The notes: generated by a model not told the origin, from the sequence alone. Shown: positions 6,472 to 14,690, counted from the first letter of the stretch. The stretch is DNA of 18,209 nucleotides from an uncultured Collinsella sp. (GCA_902490325.1 CABUDJ010000040.1:1-18209); one strand, 5' to 3'. A program made the numbers and translations.

Positions 6472-7818
6472 ATGATCGATCGCTATACCCGCCCGGAGAT
6501 GGGACACATCTTCTCCCTCGAGAACAAGTACGCCATTTGGCAGGAGATTGAGGTCCTGGCCTGCGAGGCTCAGGCGGAGCTCGGCAAGATCGGTATTTCC
6601 AAAGAAGAGGCCCAGTGGATTCGCGACCACGCCAACTTTGAGAAGGCGAAGGTTGACGAGATCGAGGAGGTCACGCGCCACGATGTCATCGCCTTCCTGA
6701 CCAACATGAAGGAATATATCGACGCCGATGTTCCCGAGGGCGAGCCCAAGCCTAGCCGCTGGGTTCACTATGGTATGACCAGCTCCGACCTGGGTGATAC
6801 GGCCCTGTGCTATCAGCTTACTCAGGCGTGTGACCTGATTATCGAGGATGTTAAGAAGCTCGGCGTGATCTGCAAGCGTCGTGCCTTCGAGGAGCGCAAT
6901 ACGCTCTGCGCCGGCCGCACCCATGGCATCCATGCCGAGCCGATGACCTTCGGTATGAAGTTTGGCTCTTGGGCATGGGAGCTCAAGCGCGATCTCGATC
7001 GTCTTGAAGATGCTCGCAAGAACGTTGCCTTCGGTGCCATCTCCGGTGCCGTCGGCACCTACAGCTCCATCGAGCCGTTCGTCGAGGAGTACGTCTGCGA
7101 GCACCTGGGCCTGGTCCACGATCCGCTGTCCACGCAGGTCATCAGCCGCGATCACCACGCCTACCTTGCCGGCGTGCTTGCCACTACAGCGGCCACCTGC
7201 GAGCGCATCGCGACCGAGGTCCGCAACCTGCAGAAGACCGATACGCTCGAGGCCGAGGAGCCGTTCCGCAAGGGCCAAAAGGGCAGCTCCGCCATGCCGC
7301 ACAAGCGCAATCCCATCACCATGGAGAAGGTCTGCGGCCTGTCGCGCGTCGTGAAGTCCAACGCTCAGGTTGCCTTTGACAACGTTGCCCTGTGGCACGA
7401 GCGCGACATTTCGCACTCTTCCGCCGAGCGTGTCGCCCAGGCCGATAGCTTCATCGCGCTTGACCATATGTTCCAGTGCCTCATTCGCGTTATCGACGGC
7501 CTGCAGCTGTATCCGGCCCGCATGATGGCCAATCTCAACAAGACCCGCGGCCTCATCTTCTCCTCCAAGGTCCTGCTGGCCCTCGTCGATACGGGCATCA
7601 CCCGCGAGGACGCCTACGCTATCGTGCAGGAAAACGCCATGGCCACCTGGCACGAGGTGCAGGATTGTGTCTCCGGCCCCACCTTTAAGGAGCGTCTCGA
7701 GGCCGATCCGCGCTGCACCGTCAGCCAGGAGAAACTCGACGAGATCTTTGATCCGTGGGACTTCCTCACCCGCATCGATACGGTCTTCGACCGCCTGGAG
7801 CAGCTGAACTTCGAGTAG
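6472..7818 (+). CDS. purB: adenylosuccinate lyase
   Basis: PurB is a cytosolic fumarase/aspartase-superfamily lyase that acts twice in purine synthesis: it releases fumarate from SAICAR to give AICAR, and from adenylosuccinate to give AMP. The chosen ATG follows AAGGAG (6461-6466) by 5 nt and gives 448 residues, a normal length; an in-frame upstream ATG at 6430 lacks a ribosome binding site and sits only 2 nt after the -10 box. The family signature GSSAMPHKRNP is complete (residues 271-281), with TSSD at 103-106 and the conserved GRTHG histidine at 151. The gene stands alone between the tRNA-Gly repeat region and a strong terminator, and is not clustered with purC (14742). Confidence 0.97.
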   Translation: MIDRYTRPEMGHIFSLENKYAIWQEIEVLACEAQAELGKIGISKEEAQWIRDHANFEKAKVDEIEEVTRHDVIAFLTNMKEYIDADVPEGEPKPSRWVHYGMTSSDLGDTALCYQLTQACDLIIEDVKKLGVICKRRAFEERNTLCAGRTHGIHAEPMTFGMKFGSWAWELKRDLDRLEDARKNVAFGAISGAVGTYSSIEPFVEEYVCEHLGLVHDPLSTQVISRDHHAYLAGVLATTAATCERIATEVRNLQKTDTLEAEEPFRKGQKGSSAMPHKRNPITMEKVCGLSRVVKSNAQVAFDNVALWHERDISHSSAERVAQADSFIALDHMFQCLIRVIDGLQLYPARMMANLNKTRGLIFSSKVLLALVDTGITREDAYAIVQENAMATWHEVQDCVSGPTFKERLEADPRCTVSQEKLDEIFDPWDFLTRIDTVFDRLEQLNFE

Positions 7819-7861
7819 GATTAACCTAATTCGACCGCTTGCGGATGCATTTCAACCTTTG

Positions 7862-7894
7862 GCGCCTTGCCCATCTTGGGTGAGGCGCTTTTTT
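7862..7894 (+). terminator. intrinsic terminator of purB
   Basis: GCGCCT (7862-7867) pairs with AGGCGC (7883-7888), with additional CCCA/TGGG pairing inside, followed by six T residues (7889-7894). It lies ~45 nt after the purB stop and immediately precedes the promoter of the next operon. Confidence 0.88.
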
Positions 7895-7895
7895 A

Positions 7896-7922
7896 TTGCC
7901 GCATCAGCCCCGGGTATACAAT
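7896..7922 (+). promoter_or_regulatory. probable promoter of the sensory operon
   Basis: The bases TATACAAT (7915-7922) form a good -10 box, in the TACAAT style also seen before purB and tRNA-Lys. A possible TTGCCG -35 box (7896-7901) is only 15 bp upstream, so the -35 is weak. The -10 overlaps an in-frame ATG at 7921, which argues against that codon being the start of the next gene. Confidence 0.5.
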
Positions 7923-7956
7923 GAAATCCGACTGCTGTTTCGATGAAGGGAGGCGC

Positions 7957-8793
7957 GTGCCCGGACGCACCAAGCGAGCCGCCATCGTCTCGTTTACGCT
8001 CATGCTCCTTGTTGCCGCCTGTTTGGCCGCCCTGACGTATACCGTTCGAAGCAGTTCTTCCTCCTCGAATGAAGGCGACAAAGATCTCCCGGTACTCAAA
8101 ATCGGCGTTACGGATAACGACCCCTATGTGTATGTCGATACCACGGGCGATTACGCTGGTATCGATATCGACATCGCCCGCGAGGCCTGCAAGCGTGCGG
8201 GGCTCAAGCCACAGTTTGTCGATATTGACTGGAACGATCGCGACCGGCTGCTCAAAAACGGTGATATCGATTGCCTGTGGTGTGATTATTCTCCCTGTTA
8301 TCGCGAGGATAAGTATTACTGGACCGAGCCGTATCTAACCGTGACGGTTTCGGTTGTCGCCAAGAAAACGAGTGGCATCAAGTCCTTGGCGCATCTCGAT
8401 GGAAGCAAGACCATCGCGGTGATTGCGGGCTCGGTGAGCGAACGCCGATTGCTCGCAGGGGATCTGGAAATCTCGCCGGACGTGCAAATCAAATCGTATG
8501 GTTCTGCCGAGCTCTGTAAAGCCGCCCTCGCCAAAGGGTATGTCGACTGTTGGATGGCGGACGTTCAATCGCTTGATCGACTCGTCGCCCAGTATCCCGG
8601 CGTTTATCGTGTGTTTGCCGACAACGTTATGACGGTTGACCTGGGCGTTGCATTTGATGTTGCCTATGAGGGAGAGTGCGTCAAAAACCTCAATACCGCG
8701 CTTTTCGACATGGATCGAGACGGCACGATAGAGCGCATTGTGGGCAATTACAAGGCAGGAGCGACGACGGGCGGGCAAGGAGCGGAATCATGA
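7957..8793 (+). CDS. membrane-anchored family-3 solute-binding protein (sensory partner of the diguanylate cyclase)
   Basis: The GTG at 7957 is preferred because a purine-rich AAGGGAGG (7946-7953) precedes it and the in-frame ATG at 7921 overlaps the likely -10 box. The product is 278 residues. Residues ~8-30 form a hydrophobic signal anchor; VAAC at 19-22 resembles a lipobox, but hydrophobic residues continue after the Cys, so lipidation is uncertain. From ~residue 46 (LPVLKIGVTDNDPYVY...) the protein matches extracytoplasmic family-3 amino-acid-type binding proteins, with the usual GIDIDIA segment. No ABC permease or ATPase is present; instead the stop codon overlaps the start of a membrane diguanylate cyclase. 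The natural reading is that it binds a small, possibly amino-acid-like ligand and informs that enzyme. Ligand and contact are inference. Confidence 0.85.
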   Translation: MPGRTKRAAIVSFTLMLLVAACLAALTYTVRSSSSSSNEGDKDLPVLKIGVTDNDPYVYVDTTGDYAGIDIDIAREACKRAGLKPQFVDIDWNDRDRLLKNGDIDCLWCDYSPCYREDKYYWTEPYLTVTVSVVAKKTSGIKSLAHLDGSKTIAVIAGSVSERRLLAGDLEISPDVQIKSYGSAELCKAALAKGYVDCWMADVQSLDRLVAQYPGVYRVFADNVMTVDLGVAFDVAYEGECVKNLNTALFDMDRDGTIERIVGNYKAGATTGGQGAES

Positions 8794-10589
8794 CAAATGA
8801 CAAGCACCGCTTGCGTCGAAAGACTCTGACCGTCATAGCTGTCGGCGTTATTGTCAGCGCTGTCTTATTAGGCCTGTTGTATGCGGTTGGAACCCATCGC
8901 TGCCTCGAAAAAACGCTTGGGTTTGGCCAAGAAACCATGGTGTTTTTGGAAAACGCTTGCGAAAAATATGACCGCTACGAACAGGGGAGAAAAACCGAGG
9001 AGACGCACGATTTGCTCGCCGCGGTCGAATCGTTTGCGACGTTCCTGTCCCCTGATCGCGTTGAGGTTAACAACGATCTTATCGAGCAATTTGTCCATGC
9101 CGAGAACCTTTCGGGGTTGATGGTCATGGACTCCGACGGTCATATGGCCGCCCACTACGACATCGATGGTCGCGATCCGCTCATGTTGTGGCGAGAGGAG
9201 CTGGCATGTTCGCCGGTCACATCGATGTATCAAGGTTCCAAAGTGTCCTACTCAACTGTCGTCGAGCGCCGTGGTGTTGTGTTTGCCGTCTGTGCTGTTC
9301 CGTATGGCGACGGCGTTGCCCTGGCATACCGCTCATTTGTTCCCGATACGGCGGATGACTATTCATATGCCATAGCCGATGTGCTTGCGAACAACACCTT
9401 CCACCAAAGTCCCATGGTGCTTGTTATGGAGGATGCGGAGATTGTCTCATCCAACAGTGCCGATGCTGACGTGTCGCTCGCCCGACTCCTCACCAGTACA
9501 GGAGTTGAGTGGAAAGAAGACGGCCTGACGCGCATCGAATATCGAGGAGACAAATGGTATGCCGTGCGTGCGGCATATAAGGACTACCGCCTGTTTGCGC
9601 TATATCCCAAATCTGAGGTCATGTCTGACAGGATTTCATTTGTCGCCGTCGGCGTCTTGGTGTGCCTTGCGTTTTGGGTCGTGGTACTGTTGGCTCGAAA
9701 TATCGCTGACCACCGCAATTTGGTCGAAAAGGATAAACAGCTCGGCATTATCAATGCCATAAGCGCCATCTACGATTCGACCTTCCTTTTGCATCTTGAC
9801 ACCCTCGAGATCGAGGGAATCAATATGTCGCCGGCGATAGCGAAGATGTTTGCCGAGCATAGCGAGGCATATGACTTTATGGACACGGTCTGCCGGGATA
9901 TCGTGAGCCCCGAAAGCCGCGAAGCGGTTGTGGGGCTCGTAGATATAAGTACGCTTCGTGAACGCATGGAGGGCGTACCGTACTTGGCTGCCGAGGTGCG
10001 AGATTGTCGAGGCACTTGGTACTCGCTACAGGTTGTCCCCCAGCATCGCGATGAGCAAGGCCGGTTGGATTCGGTCGTCGTGGCGACGCACAACATATCG
10101 ATGGTCAAGCATGCCGAGGAGCTGTCATACCAAGATAAACTGACGGGGCTTCGCAACCGCAACTATCTGGAATCGCGTGGAGATAGCCTGGTAAACGAGG
10201 ACTTGCCAGTGAGCGTGATTATGGTGGACTGTAATTATCTCAAGCGGACCAACGACATTTATGGTCACGAGATGGGGGATGAACTGCTGCGACGGACGGC
10301 GTCCGTGCTGCGGCGGGTGGCTGGTGCGGATTACCTGCCGATGCGTGTTGGTGGCGACGAGTTTTTGCTGGTTTGCCCCCATACTGACAACGAGTCTGCG
10401 CTCGGGCTGGAACAGGATCTTCGTCTCGGTCTTGCCGCGGTAAGCGATGAGACCCTGACGGTCAGCGCATCGATTGGCGTGGCGACCGTCGAGACGGCTG
10501 GAAATACGCTGGCCGATGTATATCGCGTCGCCGACCACAATATGTATCGGGAGAAGCGCATGGTCCACGTACAGGGTGCGGACTGCTAA
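8790..10589 (+). CDS. membrane diguanylate cyclase with extracytoplasmic sensor and PAS-like region
   Basis: The ATG at 8790 overlaps the upstream stop codon (ATGA) and has AAGGAG at 8777-8782, giving 599 residues. Transmembrane helices lie at ~12-33 and ~284-303 and enclose a ~250-residue outer sensor region of Cache-like size. A PAS-like segment (~320-430) precedes the catalytic domain (~445-595). Active-site features are intact: DKLTGLRNR (449-457), DCNYLK (from Asp480) with ND and GHEMGDELL, and the signature GGDEF (521-525). The enzyme would join two GTP into cyclic di-GMP at the inner face of the membrane. The product-inhibition site RxxD, expected five residues before the signature, is absent (GADY there). 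The overlapping upstream binding-protein gene suggests an externally gated cyclase. Confidence 0.93.
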   Translation: MTNDKHRLRRKTLTVIAVGVIVSAVLLGLLYAVGTHRCLEKTLGFGQETMVFLENACEKYDRYEQGRKTEETHDLLAAVESFATFLSPDRVEVNNDLIEQFVHAENLSGLMVMDSDGHMAAHYDIDGRDPLMLWREELACSPVTSMYQGSKVSYSTVVERRGVVFAVCAVPYGDGVALAYRSFVPDTADDYSYAIADVLANNTFHQSPMVLVMEDAEIVSSNSADADVSLARLLTSTGVEWKEDGLTRIEYRGDKWYAVRAAYKDYRLFALYPKSEVMSDRISFVAVGVLVCLAFWVVVLLARNIADHRNLVEKDKQLGIINAISAIYDSTFLLHLDTLEIEGINMSPAIAKMFAEHSEAYDFMDTVCRDIVSPESREAVVGLVDISTLRERMEGVPYLAAEVRDCRGTWYSLQVVPQHRDEQGRLDSVVVATHNISMVKHAEELSYQDKLTGLRNRNYLESRGDSLVNEDLPVSVIMVDCNYLKRTNDIYGHEMGDELLRRTASVLRRVAGADYLPMRVGGDEFLLVCPHTDNESALGLEQDLRLGLAAVSDETLTVSASIGVATVETAGNTLADVYRVADHNMYREKRMVHVQGADC

Positions 10590-10595
10590 TCTTGC

Positions 10596-10662
10596 CCCCG
10601 CCAGTCCAAGCATCGTAGGATGTTGAATCGGTGCTTGCGATAATAAGTCGGTTCAGGCGGGG
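10596..10662 (+). other. nested inverted repeat between the cyclase and TSCPD genes
   Basis: An outer 7-bp pair CCCCGCC (10596-10602)/GGCGGGG (10656-10662) encloses an inner 8-bp pair AAGCATCG (10608-10615)/CGGTGCTT (10629-10636, one GT pair). No T-run follows, so it is not a standard terminator. GATAAT (10662-10667), a possible -10 box, abuts it, with the TSCPD start 35 nt further on. It could be a structured leader, an operator or a factor-dependent terminator. Confidence 0.45.
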
Positions 10663-10702
10663 ATAATAGACGTCTGAAATTTCTTTCTGAGAGGGGATCT
10701 CA

Positions 10703-10966
10703 ATGATTAGTTTTGACTACAAGCCTCAGGGTGTATGCTCTCGCAATATTCACCTCAATCTCTCTGACGATGGCAGCAAGGTGCTGGGCGTCGAGTTTAC
10801 CGGCGGCTGCGATGGCAACCTCAAGGCCATCTCCAGGCTGGTCGAAGGCGCTCCCGCCGATCGCGTAATCGAGGTTCTCGCCGGTAATACCTGCGGTATG
10901 AAAAAGACCTCTTGCGCCGATCAGCTTACGCGCGCTATCGAGGCCGCTCGCGCAGAGATCGCCTAA
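10703..10966 (+). CDS. small TSCPD-domain protein (TIGR03905-like)
   Basis: The protein has 87 residues, starts with ATG after a purine-rich AGAGGGG (10690-10696), and has the usual length for this stand-alone TSCPD family, which is related to a C-terminal segment of some ribonucleotide reductases. Cysteines at 12, 36, 64 and 71 are well placed for metal binding. The family motif TSCPDQL appears here as TSCADQL (69-75), with Pro replaced by Ala. The role is not known; a metal- or nucleotide-related function is only a guess from the family. Its stop codon overlaps the ATG of the next gene by one base (TAATG), so the two are translationally coupled. Confidence 0.85.
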   Translation: MISFDYKPQGVCSRNIHLNLSDDGSKVLGVEFTGGCDGNLKAISRLVEGAPADRVIEVLAGNTCGMKKTSCADQLTRAIEAARAEIA

Positions 10967-12177
10967 TGAGCATCGCTGATCGCTTTAAGAATGGAATAAC
11001 GCGTCGAGGTTTTGTGCTGGGTGGCGCCGCTACCGGTGCTGCTGCCGTACTGGCCGGTTGCTCGAAAAAAACGGGCACGAGTGATGACGCCGCTGGCGAG
11101 CCGCAGGTTATCAAGGACGATTCGAAGATTGTCTCGATCACCGATGAGTACGAAGCTGTCGATATCGATCTTGAGCCTGCGGCCTCGTGGACGCTGCCGC
11201 TGGGCACGCTGCTGTACTACTGCGATGGCGACTACGCTGCCGCGATGATGGCGCCCGCTTCTGCCCTGCATGCCAATACGCTTGGTGTGCTCAACCTAGG
11301 CGATGGCTCGCTTACCACACTTATTGAGGATCCCATTGAGGGAACCGGTTATGCGTTTTACGACGTTCGCGCGGGCGATGGCGTGTTCGCGTGGGTCGAG
11401 ATGAACTTTGCCAATGCGTTCTGGAAACTCTATGCGCAAAACCTTGCAGGCTCCTCCCTTACCGGCAACGCTGTCGAGCTCGACCGCGGTGGCGAAAACT
11501 ACGATCCGCCGCTCTTCACAGCGTATGGGTCGTCGGTCATCTGGTATAAGATGCCTTCGTCCGGCGGCACCAAGACGAGTAACGATTCGTACTGCTACCG
11601 TCAGTCGCCCAGCGAGTCCAAGCCTGAGACTATTTGGAAGTCGACGGGCCGTTTCGCATCCGCCCCGCGTGTGAGCGACGGCATCCTGACCATCTCGCCC
11701 CGCGTGCACAATGATGAGGGCGTCTATTACGGTATGACGGCGATCGACCTGACTGACGGCAACAACACGAAGCGAGCTCAGCTGGTGCTGCCTTCGTCGG
11801 TTTCGCCTTTCGAGGCCGTGTATATGGGCGACACCTTCGTGTTCTCCATTGAGGCGACGTATAGCGGTGTGGGTAGCTTGGGCAATATGGGCACCTATAT
11901 CGGTAGCGAGGGCGGGCCGTACCTCTTCCTTTCGCGTGAGCCGCTCGCGTGCGCCGCGGGAAGGAAAAATAAATACCTGGTTAAAGTTCAGGCGTCGCAT
12001 TTTTTGATTGACACTTCGGCTAAGACCTACGGCTCGCTTCTGTCGCCCGACCGAGCCTTGGAGTATGGCGATTATCCTGCTACGGCGGGTAAATCGAGCT
12101 CGTTCTTAACGTACGCAACGGTGCGTAACAGCCAGGGAATTCCCGAGACGGTTACCGCTCGCTTGTTCTCTCTTTAG
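10966..12177 (+). CDS. Tat-exported lipoprotein, function unknown
   Basis: The ATG at 10966 shares its A with the upstream TAA; the in-frame upstream codons lie inside the TSCPD gene, so this start is preferred. The 403-residue product begins with a twin-arginine signal (ITRRGFVLGG, residues 11-20) followed by a hydrophobic stretch and a lipobox LAGC with Cys32, so it should be exported folded and lipid-anchored to the outer face of the membrane. The rest is rich in Gly, Ser, Tyr and short beta-type segments (YCDGDYAAAMM, FYDVRAGDGVFAWVE, SDGILTISPRV), suggesting a beta-propeller-like fold. I recognise no catalytic motif. A separate transcript end is not obvious. Its coupling to the cytosolic TSCPD protein is unexplained. 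Confidence 0.88.
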   Translation: MSIADRFKNGITRRGFVLGGAATGAAAVLAGCSKKTGTSDDAAGEPQVIKDDSKIVSITDEYEAVDIDLEPAASWTLPLGTLLYYCDGDYAAAMMAPASALHANTLGVLNLGDGSLTTLIEDPIEGTGYAFYDVRAGDGVFAWVEMNFANAFWKLYAQNLAGSSLTGNAVELDRGGENYDPPLFTAYGSSVIWYKMPSSGGTKTSNDSYCYRQSPSESKPETIWKSTGRFASAPRVSDGILTISPRVHNDEGVYYGMTAIDLTDGNNTKRAQLVLPSSVSPFEAVYMGDTFVFSIEATYSGVGSLGNMGTYIGSEGGPYLFLSREPLACAAGRKNKYLVKVQASHFLIDTSAKTYGSLLSPDRALEYGDYPATAGKSSSFLTYATVRNSQGIPETVTARLFSL

Positions 12178-12237
12178 TCTCCGAGGGGTTAAAAAGGCGT
12201 CGACAGGGGAATAAGCGCGTTGTGACTATGAGTACCG

Positions 12238-12274
12238 CCCGCCGAGCTATCGCACCCATGCGATGCCCGGTGGG
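12238..12274 (+). promoter_or_regulatory. long hairpin overlapping the response-regulator promoter region
   Basis: CCCGCCGAGC (12238-12247) pairs with GCCCGGTGGG (12265-12274; one mismatch and one GT pair), and inside it ATCGCA (12249-12254) pairs with TGCGAT (12259-12264) around a CCCA loop. A possible -10 box TAAAAT (12286-12291) follows, so the right arm covers the -35 position. No T-run follows. It may be an operator, possibly for autoregulation, or a terminator-like stop for the upstream gene. Confidence 0.5.
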
Positions 12275-12330
12275 CTCAGGTGCGTTAAAATGAGCTTGTT
12301 CTTAGCTAATTGAGACAGGGGGGCCGTGTT

Positions 12331-13053
12331 ATGGCTTCAGATGCAAAAAAGATTCTGCTGGTCGAGGACGAGAAGGCAATCCGTGACGCTGTCGCTGCCT
12401 ATCTCGAGCGCGAGGGCTATTGGGTCGTGGGCGTGGGCGACGGCCAGTCCGCTATCGAGGAGTTCGAGAAGCATCAGTTCGACCTGGTCGTGCTCGACCT
12501 CATGCTCCCTAAGATTCCCGGCGAGCGCGTTTGCCGCACCATTCGCGACACCTCGGATGTCCCCATCATTATGCTGACGGCCAAGGGCGAGATCGAGGAC
12601 CGTATTATCGGCCTCGAGCTCGGTGCCGACGACTACCTGATCAAGCCGTTCTCGCCGCGCGAGCTTGTCGCGCGCGTGCGCGCCTTGTTCCGCCGTGCCC
12701 ACCAGGCCGATGAGCCGGCCGTCGAGGTGCTCGACTTTGGCGATCTGGTCATTGACATCTCGGGCCACAAGATTTTGGTCGAGGGCAAGGAAGTCGACCT
12801 GACGGCTTCCGAGTTCAAGCTGCTCACCACGCTTGCCCGTCACCCCGGCCGCGTCTACAACCGCATGGAGCTGGTCGAGAAGGTGCTCGGCTACGACTTT
12901 GAGGGTTACGAGCGCACCATCGACAGCCACGTGAAGAACCTTCGCGCCAAGCTGGGCGACGACCCCAAGAAGCCCAAGTGGCTCTACACCGTCCACGGTG
13001 TCGGCTACCGCTTCGAGGCTCCGACCAAGACCGATAAGTCGGACGAGAAATAA
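12331..13053 (+). CDS. OmpR/PhoB-family response regulator
   Basis: The ATG at 12331 follows AGGGGGG (12317-12323) by 7 nt and yields 240 residues; an in-frame TTG at 12310 is less likely. The receiver domain (~7-120) has the acidic pair Glu12-Asp13, phospho-acceptor Asp56 in VVLDLMLP, Thr83 and Lys105 (LIKPF), all as in active regulators. The C-terminal winged helix (~135-232) contains the DNA-recognition region ELVEKVLGYDFEGYERTIDS and the closing GVGYRF. When phosphorylated by the histidine kinase 12 nt downstream it should bind direct repeats at target promoters. The regulon and stimulus cannot be read from the window; the hairpin at 12238-12274 is a candidate autoregulatory site. Confidence 0.96.
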   Translation: MASDAKKILLVEDEKAIRDAVAAYLEREGYWVVGVGDGQSAIEEFEKHQFDLVVLDLMLPKIPGERVCRTIRDTSDVPIIMLTAKGEIEDRIIGLELGADDYLIKPFSPRELVARVRALFRRAHQADEPAVEVLDFGDLVIDISGHKILVEGKEVDLTASEFKLLTTLARHPGRVYNRMELVEKVLGYDFEGYERTIDSHVKNLRAKLGDDPKKPKWLYTVHGVGYRFEAPTKTDKSDEK

Positions 13054-13065
13054 AGGAAATCACAT

Positions 13066-14631
13066 ATGACACCTGCGCGCTTTGAAATCGGGCAAAAGCA
13101 TAAGCAGGAGAACGAGGCGGGTTCCAAGGCTAGTTGGAACACGCCTCGTTCCGATTCACGGCCAACGATGAGCTATCCCTCGCGCATGGCCCTGGCTTTT
13201 GCCCTGACATCGCTCATGACGGTATTGGTGCTGGTGGGCGTAGTCTCCGTTGTATGGGGCACGGTTTTTACGGATTACACGCGCTCCAATATTGTCGAAA
13301 TCGCCAATTCCGCTGCCGAAAAGTTGGCAACGTCATATGAGGAAAACGGTTCTTGGACTGCGGGGGAGCTGCGTACGGTCGCGACATCGAGTTTGGTGTC
13401 CGACGATCTTGGTATGCAGGTCGTCAATAAAAAGGGCGTCATCGTCTACGACGACTCGTGGCCCTCGGCAAGCGCTACTGCCGATGTGCGCGAAAATCAG
13501 GCGACGACCGACGATGCGAGCGGAAAGAGGGCATCGCACAGCCCAGTCTCGTCTGCTCCCACCGATTCCAATAGCGTTGCCAACGTTGAGATCGTGACGT
13601 CCTCCGGCGAGCACGTGGGTCAGGTCAAATTGTGGGCGGTTGGCTCCGATGCCCTGCTCACCAGGGCAGACTCGGCATTCAGAGAGAAGACCTTTAACGC
13701 CATGGCCCTTGCCGCGGTTGTGGCCGTCTGCATCTCGGTCGTTATCGGAGCGCTCATGTCGCGCATGCTCACCAAGCCGATTCATCGTATTACCAGCACC
13801 GCCAAGCAGATTCGCGATGGAGACCTGTCCGCTCGTACGGGCTTGCGCGGCGATGATGAGATCGATCAGCTGGGAGAGACCTTCGACGAGATGGCCACCT
13901 CACTCGAGAAGGACATGAAGCACGAGAAGCGCCTGACCTCTGATGTTGCCCACGAGCTGCGCACGCCGCTCATGGCCATGCTTGCAACGGTCGAGGCCAT
14001 GCAAGACGGTGTGTATCCCACCGATGACGAACACCTGGAAACGGTCGCATCCGAGACGCGTCGTCTGGCCCGTCTGGTGCAGCAGATGCTCGACCTGTCG
14101 CGCATGGAAAACAGTACCGCGCCACTCAACCTGGAGCCGGTGGATATGGTGCCGTTTGTGCGTTCGATTGTGAATGGCCAGGAGCGCTTGTTTGCCGACC
14201 GTGACTTGCGTTTGCGCTTTGCAGATGAGACGCAGGGCCACGATGACGTTGTCGAGGCGGATCCCGACATGATCACGCAATGCGTCATCAACCTCTTGAG
14301 TAACGCCATGCGCTATACCCCCGAGGGCGGATGGGTCGTGGTGTCGGTGCTCAGTGACCGTAAACACGTCGATATTGCGGTCTCGGACACGGGCATCGGT
14401 ATCGCCAAGGAAGACCTGTCGCGCATCTTCGGTCGTTTTTGGCGTGCCGACGCCAGTCGCGCCCGCGAGGCGGGTGGCCTGGGCGTGGGCCTCGCCGTGA
14501 CCAAGCAGATTGTCGAGCGCCACCATGGCTATATATCCGTGGAGTCGGAGCTTGGAAAGGGTACAACTTTTACGATTCATCTGCCTCGCGAGCACACGGC
14601 GGACGCGGCATCTACTACAATGGAGCACTAG
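13066..14631 (+). CDS. two-component sensor histidine kinase
   Basis: The ATG at 13066 has AAGGA (13053-13057) overlapping the stop of the regulator gene, which places both in one operon. The protein has 521 residues with an unusually long hydrophilic N-terminus (~40 residues). TM1 (~43-65) and TM2 (~211-233) flank a ~145-residue external region with a Ser/Asp-rich low-complexity part (~133-172). HAMP (~234-285) leads to the dimerisation/phosphotransfer box SDVAHELRTPL with His296. The ATPase domain has LLSNAMRYTP (Asn413), DTGIGI (441-446), FGRFWRAD (455-462) and GGLGVGLA (470-477), so all catalytic boxes are intact. It should autophosphorylate on His296 and pass phosphate to Asp56 of the neighbouring regulator. 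The signal is unknown. Confidence 0.96.
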   Translation: MTPARFEIGQKHKQENEAGSKASWNTPRSDSRPTMSYPSRMALAFALTSLMTVLVLVGVVSVVWGTVFTDYTRSNIVEIANSAAEKLATSYEENGSWTAGELRTVATSSLVSDDLGMQVVNKKGVIVYDDSWPSASATADVRENQATTDDASGKRASHSPVSSAPTDSNSVANVEIVTSSGEHVGQVKLWAVGSDALLTRADSAFREKTFNAMALAAVVAVCISVVIGALMSRMLTKPIHRITSTAKQIRDGDLSARTGLRGDDEIDQLGETFDEMATSLEKDMKHEKRLTSDVAHELRTPLMAMLATVEAMQDGVYPTDDEHLETVASETRRLARLVQQMLDLSRMENSTAPLNLEPVDMVPFVRSIVNGQERLFADRDLRLRFADETQGHDDVVEADPDMITQCVINLLSNAMRYTPEGGWVVVSVLSDRKHVDIAVSDTGIGIAKEDLSRIFGRFWRADASRAREAGGLGVGLAVTKQIVERHHGYISVESELGKGTTFTIHLPREHTADAASTTMEH

Positions 14632-14690
14632 CTTTTCGCTATTCGGTGAAGGAGGGGGTTTCGTCCCTGCCGCTCCGAGTTTGCGAAAAC

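Noticed and set aside
5995..7653. A 552-codon open frame on the minus strand across tRNA-Gly and purB
   Set aside because: It is antisense to purB and the tRNA. Its apparent protein end (ATGFEPASVSLGS) is only the reverse translation of the tRNA T-arm, a well-known spurious annotation.
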